This document shows, in pieces, positions 1-9,202 of a DNA stretch of 64,000 nt. The stretch's first letter is position 1. Each line of letters opens with the position of its first letter. The DNA is from Flammeovirgaceae bacterium 311 (GTDB taxonomy: Bacteria; Bacteroidota; Bacteroidia; Cytophagales; Cyclobacteriaceae), in NCBI GenBank assembly GCA_000597885.1, contig CP004371.1, forward strand, positions 3,364,501 to 3,428,500, read 5' to 3'. A program made the translations under genes and the position numbers. A model generated the notes under the pieces. That model did not search any database, had not been told where the DNA came from, and was given only the letters and a program-made list of their open reading frames with translations.

Positions 1-1036
1 ATCCCATGCCTTCAAACAAACCACCCATTTGTGAGGGGGGTACAATACCCAGGTGGCGGTATGCCTGTTCGGTAGCCTGTCGGCCACGGCTGGTACGCTT
101 GATATAGCCTTCCTGGATCAGGAAAGGCTCATACACTTCTTCAATGGTTTCGGCCTCATCGCCCACAGCGGTGGCAATGGTGCTAAGGCCAACAGGTCCG
201 CCTTTAAATTTCTGGATAATGGTCTGCAGGATACGGTTATCCATTTCGTCCAGACCATGCTCATCTACATCCAGCGCATTAAGGGCCATTTTAGCAATGG
301 CACGGGTAATGGTGCCGTTGCCTTTTATCTGGGCAAAATCGCGGGTACGGCGCAGCAGGTTATTGGCAATACGCGGGGTACCACGGCTGCGGCGGGCAAT
401 TTCATAGGCAGCATCATCGTCGATAGGGGTATTCAGGATGCTGGAAGAACGATGCACAATGGTGGTGAGCAGCTTGGCATCGTAGTACTCCAGGCGAGAG
501 TTAATGCTAAAACGTGCCCGCAGTGGTGCCGTTAGCAGGCCGGAGCGGGTGGTGGCACCAATAAGGGTAAAAGGGTTCAGGCTGATTTGTACGCTGCGGG
601 CATTGGGGCCACTGTCCAGCATAATATCAATCTTATAATCTTCCATTGCCGAGTAGAGGTACTCTTCTACCACGGCGTTCAGGCGGTGAATCTCATCAAT
701 GAACAGCACATCGCCCTGCTCCAGGTTGGTAAGCAAACCTGCCAGATCGCCAGGCTTATCCAGTACCGGCCCGCTGGTGATCTTGATGTTAGAGCCCAGC
801 TCGTTGGCAATAATGTGCGAAAGCGTGGTTTTACCCAGACCGGGAGGGCCGTGCAGCAGCACGTGGTCCAGAGGTTCCTGGCGTTTCTTTGCCGCCTGCA
901 CAAAAATGCGCAGGTTTTCCAGGATCTTTTCCTGACCGGTAAAATCCTCAAACGACAGCGGCCGTAAAGCTCTTTCTATATCTCGTTCTCCCTGGGATAG
1001 TGCTTCTCTATCGCCACTCAAATAATCTTCTCGCAT
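1..1036 (-). CDS. ruvB: Holliday junction branch-migration ATPase RuvB (3' end cut by window edge)
   Basis: RuvB is the hexameric AAA+ motor that, with RuvA, drives branch migration of Holliday junctions during recombination and repair. The minus-strand frame is open from the ATG at 1036 to the left edge (345 codons) with no stop. The translation has a Walker A motif GPPGLGKT at about residues 63-70, a Walker B DEIHR near 115, sensor motif GATTR, and the RuvB winged-helix C-terminus ([10 protein letters not shown], then AYRHLG). RuvB proteins are usually about 335-345 residues, so only the last few residues are missing. There is no clear Shine-Dalgarno sequence, which is usual in Bacteroidota. 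Identification is very secure. Confidence 0.96.
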   Translation of the reverse strand, partial: MREDYLSGDREALSQGERDIERALRPLSFEDFTGQEKILENLRIFVQAAKKRQEPLDHVLLHGPPGLGKTTLSHIIANELGSNIKITSGPVLDKPGDLAGLLTNLEQGDVLFIDEIHRLNAVVEEYLYSAMEDYKIDIMLDSGPNARSVQISLNPFTLIGATTRSGLLTAPLRARFSINSRLEYYDAKLLTTIVHRSSSILNTPIDDDAAYEIARRSRGTPRIANNLLRRTRDFAQIKGNGTITRAIAKMALNALDVDEHGLDEMDNRILQTIIQKFKGGPVGLSTIATAVGDEAETIEEVYEPFLIQEGYIKRTSRGRQATEQAYRHLGIVPPSQMGGLFEGMG

Positions 1037-1174
1037 GGAGTAAAGGTCTAAATAAACAGCAAATTCTCCTTACCCTCCGGGCAAGATTCTTTCACCTATT
1101 CAAAACAAAAATGGAAGCATTAAAAGTCCCGAAACAGCAGTTAAAGCTGTTTTTTCTGTACCCGGAAATAGAGA

Positions 1175-1510
1175 TCAGAAATTAAATTCAGGCGATGCCA
1201 GGTCCTTGTAACGCTCCTGGTGCCGGCGCAGATAAGTTGCCATGTAGGTGCAGTAGGGCATTACTTTCATGTTGGTTTCTTCTGCATACAAAAGAGCTGC
1301 TTCTGCCAGGCTTGCGGCATGGCCTTTTCCTCCATGTGCTGGCGGCACCTCGGTATGCATGATCATAAAAGTACCATCTTTAGCCTGCTCATACTCCAGG
1401 TAAGCCTTCTCCCCTTCCAGCTCTATCACAAACATGTTCTGCTCGGGCAGGTGTACAACTTTATCGTTTTGTTCAGGCATAAAAATAATCGGGTTTAGGG
1501 TTACATGCAT
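1175..1510 (-). CDS. Small GNAT-type N-acetyltransferase (YjdJ-like)
   Basis: A 111-residue protein resembling the short single-domain GNAT family found widely in bacteria (human GTLF3B/YjdJ-like). Visible features are a beta-rich N-terminal half (LEGEKAYLEYEQ), a central strand ending in HTEVPPAHGGKGHAASL, which fits the acetyl-CoA pyrophosphate loop (Q/R-x-x-G-x-G/A), and a helix followed by VMPYCTYMATYL, which resembles the conserved C-P-Y-C/V region. The substrate is unknown. A second ATG at 1480 (MPEQND) would shorten it by ten residues and is about as likely a start. It diverges from the ApbE gene. Confidence 0.78.
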   Translation of the reverse strand: MHVTLNPIIFMPEQNDKVVHLPEQNMFVIELEGEKAYLEYEQAKDGTFMIMHTEVPPAHGGKGHAASLAEAALLYAEETNMKVMPYCTYMATYLRRHQERYKDLASPEFNF

Positions 1511-1528
1511 ATTTCAGCAGTCATTCGT

Positions 1529-1536
1529 TACCTTTG
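1529..1536 (+). promoter_or_regulatory. Putative -7 box TACCTTTG upstream of apbE
   Basis: TACCTTTG matches the Bacteroidota -7 consensus TAnnTTTG and lies about 50 bases before the ATG at 1588. I do not see a good TTG -33 element at the right distance, so this is only a candidate. Confidence 0.4.
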
Positions 1537-1587
1537 CATGCGCTACGAAAGCGTATCCGTTAAAGCTATAAAATATATTATCAATCC

Positions 1588-2652
1588 GTGTCACCCACTC
1601 AACGTAAAAATATTATTTATTCACTGGTGCTGGCGGCAGCTTTTCTGGCCATCTGGGGCTATCGCCAATTAAGCCAGCCAAGTGCTGCCCGGGAAGTAAG
1701 CAACCTCAAAAAGATTGCATTACAGGGCACTACCATGGGCACTACCTACTCGGTAAAATACATGGATGCCCGGGGGCGTAACTTTAAGCCTTCGGTAGAT
1801 TCCCTGCTGGAGGCATTCAACATGTCTATGTCTACCTATATTCCCGAGTCTGAAATAAGCCGCTTTAATCAGGACGCGCTGTTAAAATACGAGAGTCCTT
1901 TCTTTTACCCGGTTCTCAGTAAGAGCAGGGAGATCCATCAGAAAACCGGGGGAGCTTTTGATCCTACGGTAGGCCCGCTGGTAAATGCCTGGGGTTTTGG
2001 GCCCGAAGGGCGGCAGACTCCCCCTGATGCAGTAGTAGATTCTTTGCTGCGGCTGGTGAACTATGACAGTGTTTTTTTCGATTCCATCTCTATCTGCAAA
2101 ATGCAGAAAGGCATGAAGCTGGATTTCAGTGCTATTGCCAAGGGCTATGGTGTGGATGTTGTTGCAGATTTTATTGCTGATAAAGGCATTGAAAACCTGT
2201 TTGTAGAGATTGGCGGCGAAGTGATGGCCAGAGGCGTAAATGAACGCGGAGAGCCCTGGCGGGTGGGGGTAAACTACCCTACCGAAAATCCCGATGAACA
2301 AGGCAGGGCACAGGCCATAGTTTCGCTGCACAACCAGGCCATTGCCACCTCAGGCAACTACCGCAATTACTATGAGAAAGATGGTATTAAGTATTCCCAT
2401 ACCATCAGCCCGGTTACAGGCAGACCGGTGCGGCACAGCCTCTTAAGCGCCTCTGTATTTGCCCCCGACTGCATGACGGCCGATGCTTATGCAACAGCCT
2501 TTATGGTAATGGGCCTGGACAAAGCAAAGGAATTACTGGCCAGAGAAAAAGGTCTGCTGGCTTACTTTATCTACAGCGACGAAAATGGAGAACTACAGAC
2601 CTGGGCATCTGCAAGGATTGAAGATCAGATTAAAATTTTAGCCACTCCCTAA
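1588..2652 (+). CDS. apbE: FAD:protein FMN transferase, ApbE family
   Basis: ApbE enzymes move FMN from FAD onto a threonine of target proteins such as NqrB/NqrC and RnfG, outside the cytoplasmic membrane. The 354-residue protein has an N-terminal membrane segment (about 8-24, no lipobox cysteine), then the ApbE fold: TTMGTTYSV near 48-56, the flavin-binding segment KLDFSAIAKGYGVD near 177-190, FVEIGGEV, HTISPVTGRPV, and the metal-binding motif ADAYATAFMVMG near 300-311. The length is normal for the family. No Nqr or Rnf target gene is present in the window. It sits alone between a divergent GNAT gene and a methyltransferase gene. Confidence 0.93.
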   Translation: MSPTQRKNIIYSLVLAAAFLAIWGYRQLSQPSAAREVSNLKKIALQGTTMGTTYSVKYMDARGRNFKPSVDSLLEAFNMSMSTYIPESEISRFNQDALLKYESPFFYPVLSKSREIHQKTGGAFDPTVGPLVNAWGFGPEGRQTPPDAVVDSLLRLVNYDSVFFDSISICKMQKGMKLDFSAIAKGYGVDVVADFIADKGIENLFVEIGGEVMARGVNERGEPWRVGVNYPTENPDEQGRAQAIVSLHNQAIATSGNYRNYYEKDGIKYSHTISPVTGRPVRHSLLSASVFAPDCMTADAYATAFMVMGLDKAKELLAREKGLLAYFIYSDENGELQTWASARIEDQIKILATP

Positions 2653-2762
2653 GCACTGGCATTGCCTGCTTTAAAGAGTTTATACCTACTTCTGATCTCC
2701 CTGTGTACTTCTGTTAATGCTGCATTTATCAGGCAGCGCTTTATGTTTTTGGGTTTTTAATC

Positions 2763-2791
2763 TTGAAAATTCTCCTCTTTTCCTATTTTTG
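2763..2791 (+). promoter_or_regulatory. Putative Bacteroidota promoter (TTG ... TATTTTTG) for methyltransferase-ZIP unit
   Basis: TTG at 2763-2765 and TATTTTTG at 2784-2791 are separated by 18 bases, which fits the Bacteroidota -33/-7 arrangement (TTG, 17-23 bases, TAnnTTTG). The -7 box ends 23 bases before the chosen start codon at 2815, supporting that start over the upstream TTG at 2797. Confidence 0.6.
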
Positions 2792-2814
2792 CAATATTGT
2801 TACAAAAAGAGCTA

Positions 2815-3573
2815 ATGCCTACCACTAAAGAATGGTTTGGTGAGTGGTTTAATTCACCTTATTATCATGTACTGTACAAACACCGGGACCTGGAAGATGC
2901 CCGCTTTTTCATCAATAACCTGGTAAGGTACTTTAGCTTTACACCACAAGATAAAATACTGGATCTTGCCTGCGGCAAAGGCCGCCACAGCATATACCTG
3001 AACCATTTAGGCTATGATGTAACCGGCCTGGACCTTAGTGTGCAGAACATCAATGCTGCCAGAAAATCTGAAAATGAGCGGCTCCACTTTGATGTACACG
3101 ATATGCGGCAGGTATACCGGGAGCGCTATTTTGATTTTGTGCTGAACCTCTTTACTTCTTTTGGTTACTTCGAATCTGATGCTGATCATCAAAAAGCAAT
3201 TTGTGCTGCCGCAAAGGCTTTGATGCCGGAGGGTAAGCTGCTCATTGATTTTTTAAACCCCTACCATGTGCTCAACAACCTGGTACCGGAAGAGGAAAAA
3301 GAAGTAGAAGACCTGCAGTTTCATATTACCCGGCATTTGAATAGTAGTGGATTTATTGTAAAGGACATTCGCTTTACAGACATGGGCGATACTTTCCATT
3401 TTCAGGAAAAGGTAAAGGCAATTCCCTACGAGCGCTTTTTAGCTTATTTTGAAGTTGCCGGGCTCCAGCTACAGGAAACTTTTGGCAACTATGCCCTGGA
3501 ACCTTATAAGGCCAGAGAATCGGAACGTATGATTTTTGTATTGCACAACAAACCTAACCAAGCCCGGTGCTAA
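2815..3573 (+). CDS. Class I SAM-dependent methyltransferase
   Basis: A 252-residue protein with a Rossmann-type methyltransferase core: motif I ILDLACGKGRHS at about residues 47-58, the acidic end of strand 2 in VTGLDLS, HDMRQ, and motif IV-like FDFVLNLFTSFGYF. The C-terminal part is beta-rich (MGDTFHFQEKVKAIPYERF). The substrate cannot be read from the sequence; small-molecule methyltransferases of this type are common in Bacteroidota. The ATG at 2815 is preferred to the TTG at 2797, because the latter lies only 6 bases after a good -7 box. The last 7 bases overlap the next gene, suggesting coupled translation. Confidence 0.88.
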   Translation: MPTTKEWFGEWFNSPYYHVLYKHRDLEDARFFINNLVRYFSFTPQDKILDLACGKGRHSIYLNHLGYDVTGLDLSVQNINAARKSENERLHFDVHDMRQVYRERYFDFVLNLFTSFGYFESDADHQKAICAAAKALMPEGKLLIDFLNPYHVLNNLVPEEEKEVEDLQFHITRHLNSSGFIVKDIRFTDMGDTFHFQEKVKAIPYERFLAYFEVAGLQLQETFGNYALEPYKARESERMIFVLHNKPNQARC

Positions 3574-4325
3574 GCTATATACTGATCTTATTTTTTACAG
3601 CCTTAACAGCAGGTCTTGCTGTACTCTGGGTACCTGTGATGGAGGGCAGGGTGTATAAGCTGATGCTGGTATTTGCAGGCTCTTACCTGTTTGCCATTAC
3701 CGTTGTGCACCTGCTGCCTGAGCTGATGCGTACCTCCGGCTCCGATAGCAGCCACGTTGGCATGCTGGTACTGGCAGGCTTTTTTCTGCAGTTATTGCTC
3801 GAATATCTATCGGGGGGTGTGGAACACGGACACCTGCATGCTGCCGGCAGTGGCCACCAGGGTAATGATCATCATCACCATGGCATCACGCCGGCTACTT
3901 TGCTCATTGCCCTTTGCATCCATGCTTTTCTGGAAGGCACCCTGCTGCTGCACCCAGCCGATAACGGCCATGCGCACCAAACCGACAGCCTGCTGGCAGG
4001 CATTGTGCTGCACAAGGCACCGGCAGCATTTGCCCTTATGTCTGTGCTGCTGCACCAGCTGCATAAGCGCTGGGCCATTACCTCTCTGGTAATTTTTGCC
4101 CTTGCTTCTCCTGCAGGGCTGGTGGTGAGTGAGCTGATTCAGAGCGACAGGGCCGGCTGGGATATTATGACCCATTGGATTTACCCGCTGGTTGCAGGCA
4201 GCTTCCTGCACATAAGTACTACGATATTCTTTGAAAACAGCCCCGAACATAACTTTAACCTGCACAAACTACTGGTAAGCATTGGCGGTGCGCTGCTTGC
4301 TGCCATGACGGAGTTTGTTGGGTAA
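3567..4325 (+). CDS. ZIP-family divalent metal transporter
   Basis: ZIP proteins import zinc, iron or manganese across the cytoplasmic membrane. This 252-residue protein is mostly hydrophobic, with about eight membrane segments. It has the family's metal-site helices: HAFLEGTLL (TM4, His and Glu ligands) and LHKAPAAFAL (TM5, His-Lys), plus HLLPEL in TM2. A histidine-rich loop at about residues 86-105, including DHHHHG, lies between TM3 and TM4, as in many zinc transporters. It starts with GTG inside the end of the methyltransferase gene (7-base overlap), so the two are co-transcribed and probably translationally coupled. Metal specificity is not certain. Confidence 0.9.
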   Translation: MLSYILILFFTALTAGLAVLWVPVMEGRVYKLMLVFAGSYLFAITVVHLLPELMRTSGSDSSHVGMLVLAGFFLQLLLEYLSGGVEHGHLHAAGSGHQGNDHHHHGITPATLLIALCIHAFLEGTLLLHPADNGHAHQTDSLLAGIVLHKAPAAFALMSVLLHQLHKRWAITSLVIFALASPAGLVVSELIQSDRAGWDIMTHWIYPLVAGSFLHISTTIFFENSPEHNFNLHKLLVSIGGALLAAMTEFVG

Positions 4326-4330
4326 TAATG

Positions 4331-4359
4331 CTGCTAAAACACCCTGCCGATTTTAGCAG
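4331..4359. terminator. Stem-loop between convergent ZIP and histidine kinase genes
   Basis: CTGCTAAAA (4331-4339) pairs perfectly with TTTTAGCAG (4351-4359) across an 11-base loop, five bases after the ZIP stop codon and just before the stop of the convergent kinase gene. The A/T ends allow it to act in either direction. It is likely a shared terminator. Confidence 0.6.
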
Positions 4360-4368
4360 TTAAGCAGA

Positions 4369-5241
4369 TTAAGCCGGCTTCTTATTGGGCAGGCTAATGC
4401 TAAAGCTGGTGCCTTTCCTAAAAGTTGAATCTACCCTGATGCTGCCACCCAGCTTTGTTACCGTTTCTTTTACAATATACAAGCCCAATCCGCTGCCTTT
4501 CGACTCCTGATGCGCCCGAAAGAACATATCGAAAATCCTCGGTAAGTACTCTTCCTCAATGCCAATGCCATTGTCTGAAACTTCTATGGAGGCACTCTCT
4601 TTGGTTGTGCTTACCTTTATGATGATGTGGGGTTTGGGCTGACGGGGGTTGTAATAGCACACTGCATTACTAAAGAGATTCGTTAAGATTACTTTTAGTC
4701 GTTGCCGGTCGGTATAGAAAGGGATTTCTTCTGAAAAGTCTTTGATAAGCTCAATGGTAGCAGCATCGGGCATATAACGCAAACTGGAGGCAACATCTTC
4801 GGTAAGCTCTTCAAAACTGATCTGTACGGGCCTGCTGTCAGTTCTGTTGTTGCGCGAATAGTCAATGATATCATGGATAAAACTGTCTAAGCGCTTCAGG
4901 CTGCTTTCCATGAGCATAAAGTACTGTTGCCGTATCTCCGGATCATTTTCATTTTTAGTGATCTGAATAAGTCCCAGCACCGAGGCAATTGGAGCCCGCA
5001 AATCGTGAGATACGCTGTAGACAAACCGGTCCAGTTCGGAATTAGTTTTTTGTAACTCTTCGTTCGCCGCCAAAAGCTCTTTGGTGTTCTGGTTCATGGC
5101 ATGTTCAATGAGCCTGTGGTCACGCTCAAAATCAGCGTAAGTTTGACTAATAACCTCCAGAAGTGGCTCCAGTTCAGCAGTTGGAGCAGCAGGAAGGTAT
5201 TCCCGCAGCTGGTTTTCCAGCAGGCGATTATATTTTTTCAT
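4369..5241 (-). CDS. Sensor-less histidine kinase (HisKA-HATPase)
   Basis: A 290-residue cytoplasmic histidine kinase. Residues 1-70 are helical and probably coiled-coil, without a recognised sensor domain or membrane segment. The H-box SVSHDLRAPIASVLG places the phospho-accepting His at about residue 79. The N-box (NLFSNAVCYY), G1 (EVSDNGIGIEEEY), F-region (FFRAHQ) and G2 (GSGLGLYIVKE) are all intact. No response regulator is next to it, so it is an orphan in this window. It may receive its input from another protein through the coiled coil. The signal is unknown. Confidence 0.9.
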   Translation of the reverse strand: MKKYNRLLENQLREYLPAAPTAELEPLLEVISQTYADFERDHRLIEHAMNQNTKELLAANEELQKTNSELDRFVYSVSHDLRAPIASVLGLIQITKNENDPEIRQQYFMLMESSLKRLDSFIHDIIDYSRNNRTDSRPVQISFEELTEDVASSLRYMPDAATIELIKDFSEEIPFYTDRQRLKVILTNLFSNAVCYYNPRQPKPHIIIKVSTTKESASIEVSDNGIGIEEEYLPRIFDMFFRAHQESKGSGLGLYIVKETVTKLGGSIRVDSTFRKGTSFSISLPNKKPA

Positions 5242-5442
5242 AGCTCACGCAGGGCCGTAATCATGATATTTAAGCTGTAAGACTCAGTAAGTGCTGAGTT
5301 ATATTCCGGAGAAAATGCTCTCTGGATTAACAACTATTAATACAGCCTGCTGTTCCAAACACACCCTGCACTTCTTCTACATCTTCTTCAGATGCAGGTT
5401 TTTTTTCGGATCAGGCTTTAAAACCTGCTAAGATGTACAAAA

Positions 5443-5462
5443 AAAGCGCCTTAAGGCGCTTT
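5443..5462 (-). terminator. Intrinsic terminator overlapping the stop codon of the M1 peptidase gene
   Basis: A perfect 20-base palindrome, AAAGCGCCTTAAGGCGCTTT, is followed on the minus strand by an unbroken T-run. The stop codon of the peptidase gene (5451-5453) lies inside the palindrome. Confidence 0.8.
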
Positions 5463-7319
5463 AGGTTGTTGGGGGCTGCTGTTTGCAGGTACTGACCACT
5501 TATTATTGCTTTGGTCAATATCTGCCAGCCGGCCGCTGGGATCAATTTCCAGTTGCCGTATTTCATTAACCGGCTTGCTAATGCTTAAGTCGTAGGTATT
5601 ATATACCCATGGCCAGTCTGCTGCCAGCGTACGCTTTAGCCCCAGGTCTTCTTCTTTCTCTCCCCACATCATTCGCAGCGGAATATAGATAAGTTCTTTG
5701 CTTCCGTCGGCATAAGTTACTACCAAATCTACAGGCATGGGCAGTTCGCCAATACGCTGCAGGCGTATGCGGGTATTACCATCTTCGGCAGCTTCTACAG
5801 CACGAATGGCATAATCAATTGTATTTGTTGTGCCTACCCACTCCAGAAAAAGCCAGTCGAGCTCCAGGTCAGCTGTTTTTTCCATTACCCGCTTAAAGTC
5901 TGTAGGGTTCGGGTGTTTAAATTTCCAGGTGTTGTAGTAGCGGCGCATGCCCTCCATCATTTGCTCATGGCCCATTACATAGCTTAGCTGGCTTAGGAGT
6001 ACAGCACCTTTGGAGTATGAGTTAATGCTGTAGGTGCGGTTTCTTTTGTAGCGGTCGGCATGGGTGGTGAGTGGCTCCTGCTGGTTGCTTCTGGCCAGGC
6101 CAATATAAGATTGTATGCTTGCCAGGTGCGGGTTTTCCTTATTCTGATCAAAGATGATGTTCATCACATGACTGGAAGCATAGGAGGTAAAACCTTCGTC
6201 CATCCAGGCATAGAGACTTTCGTTGGTTCCCAGCACCATCTGGTACCAGCTGTGTACTGCCTCGTGCACGGCAACACCTACCAGGCTATTCAGATTTCTA
6301 TTGCCGGTAATCATGGTTGCCATGGGATATTCCATGCCCCCATCGCCGCCCTGTATAAAGGAGTACTGCTCGTAGGGATAAACACCAAAATCGCGGTTCA
6401 TAACCTGAAAAGCCTCTACAGCATAAGGCTGCATTTGTTTCCAGATACCGGCATAGGCCGGATCGTTCTGATAGAAGAAATGCAGCATGGGACCATTTGG
6501 CACCTGCACCATATCATGTACATAATCCGGATCTGCCGCCCAGGCAAAGTCATGTACATTGGGTGCAACAAAATGCCAGGTTAACTTTTGCCCCTTTTTA
6601 AGTTTAGGCTGCTTTGTACCCGGAGCATAACCATGGCCTATATTCTGCGGATTTTGCAGGTAACCGGTGGCTCCTACGGTATAGCTGCCATCGAGGGTTA
6701 TTTTCACATCAAAGTCGCCCCACACGCCGTAAAACTCACGGCCTATATATGCGTTAGGGTGCCAGCCTTCGTAATCGTACTCTGCCAGCTTAGGGTACCA
6801 CTGGGTCATGGTATAGCGAATACCTTCGTTGCTATCGCGGCCGGAACGGCGAATTTGCAGGGGCACCTGCCCTTCAAAGCGCATATCCAGGGTAGTACTG
6901 GTACCTGGCAACAGCGGCCTGGCCAGGTTTACCACCAGAATGGTTCCCTCTTCCGTAAATTCAACTTTATTACCATCCTGCTCCAGCGATTGTGCCCGCA
7001 GATAACCTATTTCATTTGGCTTTAGCTCATTAATGCGGCTGCCAACACGTGGGTCGGGGTCATCTATGGTGCGGGAGCGCCAATCCATTTCGCTACCCGG
7101 CTGAAAAGCATTGAAGTAGAGGTGGTAAAAAACCCTGTTCAGTGTATCGGGTGAGTTGTTGTGGTACACCAGCTTTTGTGTACCTGTGTAGCGGTTGGTA
7201 GAAACATCCATTTCTACTGCCATTGTATACTCTGCCCGTTGCTGCCAGCGATCGGGTTGTGCCGTTGCAATTACCTGCAGCAGGCATAGCAGCGAAGTAA
7301 TCAGAAAAGGTTTCTGCAT
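5451..7319 (-). CDS. Secreted M1-family metallopeptidase
   Basis: A gluzincin aminopeptidase-like enzyme of 622 residues, exported by an N-terminal signal peptide (about 1-20, ending in ATA before QPDR). The zinc site is HEAVH at residues 352-356 with the third ligand Glu at about 375 in DEGFTSY. The exopeptidase motif GGMEYP lies at 327-332. The N-terminal 250 residues form the beta-rich M1 saddle domain. Members of this group in Bacteroidota act on periplasmic or extracellular peptides; the substrate is not known. It may share a transcript with the 60-residue membrane protein gene upstream (gap 109 bases). Confidence 0.93.
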   Translation of the reverse strand: MQKPFLITSLLCLLQVIATAQPDRWQQRAEYTMAVEMDVSTNRYTGTQKLVYHNNSPDTLNRVFYHLYFNAFQPGSEMDWRSRTIDDPDPRVGSRINELKPNEIGYLRAQSLEQDGNKVEFTEEGTILVVNLARPLLPGTSTTLDMRFEGQVPLQIRRSGRDSNEGIRYTMTQWYPKLAEYDYEGWHPNAYIGREFYGVWGDFDVKITLDGSYTVGATGYLQNPQNIGHGYAPGTKQPKLKKGQKLTWHFVAPNVHDFAWAADPDYVHDMVQVPNGPMLHFFYQNDPAYAGIWKQMQPYAVEAFQVMNRDFGVYPYEQYSFIQGGDGGMEYPMATMITGNRNLNSLVGVAVHEAVHSWYQMVLGTNESLYAWMDEGFTSYASSHVMNIIFDQNKENPHLASIQSYIGLARSNQQEPLTTHADRYKRNRTYSINSYSKGAVLLSQLSYVMGHEQMMEGMRRYYNTWKFKHPNPTDFKRVMEKTADLELDWLFLEWVGTTNTIDYAIRAVEAAEDGNTRIRLQRIGELPMPVDLVVTYADGSKELIYIPLRMMWGEKEEDLGLKRTLAADWPWVYNTYDLSISKPVNEIRQLEIDPSGRLADIDQSNNKWSVPANSSPQQPKAP

Positions 7320-7428
7320 ATATAATTCCTGTACTATTGTAAAAACTTAAAATAAGCTACAAAAAGATAAAATAGCCAAATTATAGCGCTAAACTATCTA
7401 CCCAACAGGAAACGGACGTTAACAGTTG

Positions 7429-7611
7429 TTATTGCTCTGCCTTTATTTCGCCAAATTGAATGGCTAAAAACAGCAAAAGGGCTAATGTGAAAACAAGGCT
7501 TCCCAAAACCAGCTTTAAATCTGTAAAATAAAAGAAAGAAAAGGTAATCACTACTCCAAGGAGCACGGATGCCAGCATAATTAGGAGCAACTGGAGGGGG
7601 CGCAGGCTCAT
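7429..7611 (-). CDS. Small two-helix membrane protein, unknown function
   Basis: A 60-residue protein made of two hydrophobic helices (about 7-29 and 33-53) with a short charged C-terminus (GEIKAEQ). I do not recognise a family. Support for it being real comes from a good -7 box upstream, its membrane-protein composition and its position before the peptidase gene on the same strand. Confidence 0.6.
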   Translation of the reverse strand: MSLRPLQLLLIMLASVLLGVVITFSFFYFTDLKLVLGSLVFTLALLLFLAIQFGEIKAEQ

Positions 7612-7670
7612 GGCTGAAAATAGATGAAAGCTGATTAATAAAACGTATAACGCTTGTGCTAATGTTTAAA

Positions 7671-7678
7671 CAAAGTTA
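7671..7678 (-). promoter_or_regulatory. Putative -7 box TAACTTTG for the small membrane protein
   Basis: On the minus strand the bases read TAACTTTG, a full match to TAnnTTTG, 60 bases upstream of the start at 7611. No clear -33 element is seen. Confidence 0.4.
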
Positions 7679-7746
7679 AGGTACAATCACTAATATTTTA
7701 AACTTTTCATATAAAATATTGTATCTAAAATAAGAGATAAATAATT

Positions 7747-8235
7747 ATGGCTAAAACGGTACTGAAGTGGGGATTTTTAACTGCTCTATTTACATTTTTA
7801 TGGCTAAGCCTGGAATATTTAGTAGGTATTCAAACTGATTACATTGCTTTTCATCCGGTTATAACCCTGCTGGCGCTCCTGATACCCCTGCTTTGTATGT
7901 ATTATGGCCTTCGGGAGGAGAAGTTAAAAGCACCTCGTGAATTTAGCTTTAGCAAAGGCCTGATTACCGGCCTTTATATTTCTGGCGTTGCCGCTATTCT
8001 GGGAGTGCTCGGGCATTGGATTTTTTATACTTGGGTTAATCCTGATTTTTTCAGCAATATGATTACGTATACTGAGAGCAGAGCACTTGCCCAGGGTATT
8101 GATGTGCTGGTGGCCCGTCGTGAAGCAGAAGCATACTATACCATGGAGTCTTATCTGCTGCAGTCAGTTGGGGGCGCACTGCTTGGAGGCGCAGTAATAT
8201 CTGCCATACTTTCCTTTTTTATGAGATATCGTTAA
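7747..8235 (+). CDS. DUF4199 membrane protein
   Basis: A 162-residue protein with four predicted membrane helices (about 8-25, 36-52, 73-95 and 136-158). The pattern MAKTVLKWGF at the start, FSFSKGLITGL in the middle and a C-terminal ISAILSFFMRY fits the DUF4199 family common in Bacteroidota. The function of that family is unknown. It is divergent from the small membrane protein gene and followed by its own terminator. Confidence 0.8.
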   Translation: MAKTVLKWGFLTALFTFLWLSLEYLVGIQTDYIAFHPVITLLALLIPLLCMYYGLREEKLKAPREFSFSKGLITGLYISGVAAILGVLGHWIFYTWVNPDFFSNMITYTESRALAQGIDVLVARREAEAYYTMESYLLQSVGGALLGGAVISAILSFFMRYR

Positions 8236-8241
8236 ATCCGG

Positions 8242-8260
8242 AACCTGAAGCCAGGTTTTT
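8242..8260 (+). terminator. Intrinsic terminator after the DUF4199 gene
   Basis: AACCTG pairs with CAGGTT across a 4-base loop, followed by a short T-run, seven bases after the DUF4199 stop. Confidence 0.55.
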
Positions 8261-8679
8261 GAACGGGGTTGTTACTTGTAAAGTAAGAAATGAGCTATTT
8301 GTTGTTAAAATAGCTTTATTAACAGCCTCCCCGAATCTTTAAGACTATTCTCTGTTTTGTGCTCATAAATCCAACTGCTGCTGTAGAAACCAGCCATAGG
8401 TAAAGGGCTCCCCGCCAGTGGCGCAAAAGAGAAATTCTGCAGCAGCAACACAAGCCACTCTTAATAAATAAGTTGCCCTCCTCTTATGGCGCAACAGGCC
8501 TGTGTAGCTTATATCCATTATTGTGCCTGCCACTCGTGCAGGCAGTATTGCTTACAGAAGCAATCCTCCCTGCTTCTTTCAAGAAATTACCCACGTAATG
8601 AACTCTACTGAATTCTCCTGTTCTTTTCAGCAGAAAGGCATTACTTGTACGAGAAATTTTTTATGAACTCTCCTCGATT
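8261..8679. other. Intergenic region, no gene recognised
   Basis: No open frame of useful length, RNA gene or strong repeat is visible. It separates the DUF4199 gene from a small unknown gene on the same strand. No TAnnTTTG box is seen close to the latter. Confidence 0.5.
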
Positions 8680-9000
8680 ATGCAGCCTAATACAATCTCT
8701 ATAGACCAAGACTACAAAAGGGTACTCCACATTGGTACTGTGGCACTCTCTTATTACCAGTTTCAGCGCAGTGCTCCCACAGAGCAGGATTATGCAGAAT
8801 GGCTATCCCTTTTGCCAGAATTGATGCGCAACCGCTACAAAACACAAGGCTTTGAAAATGCTAAAACCTCAATTGACTTTTGCCGCTATTTTATAATGTT
8901 AAGAAAACGGGAAATGGCTGCATATATGCAGAAAAACCTATGCCCGGAAGATTATCAGTTATGGCTGGAAAAGAAAGACACGCCATCCAATCCCTGGTAA
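8680..9000 (+). CDS. Hypothetical protein of 106 residues
   Basis: A mainly helical, soluble protein without signal peptide or membrane segment. Tyrosine- and arginine-rich helices (QDYAEWLSLLPELMRNRY, CRYFIMLRKREMAAYM) are visible but I recognise no family. Codon use looks like that of its neighbours. It stands alone between the DUF4199 gene and the convergent arabinan locus. Confidence 0.6.
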   Translation: MQPNTISIDQDYKRVLHIGTVALSYYQFQRSAPTEQDYAEWLSLLPELMRNRYKTQGFENAKTSIDFCRYFIMLRKREMAAYMQKNLCPEDYQLWLEKKDTPSNPW

Positions 9001-9202
9001 GGGTTATCATTGTATAAGGTATGAAGGCATCATAGGGCAAGAGCAGTATTGATAGTTAACAAGATACCCGCTGTTCTAAAAGCCTGTTCATTTCTTTGAG
9101 TTGTAAGCCCCTAGACCTGGCAAATCAAGAGCCTTTGGCGCCACTTAAAGCGGCCCTTAATTGAACTGCTGCTTTCAGCATCGCTTATAAGGGCTTTCAA
9201 GG

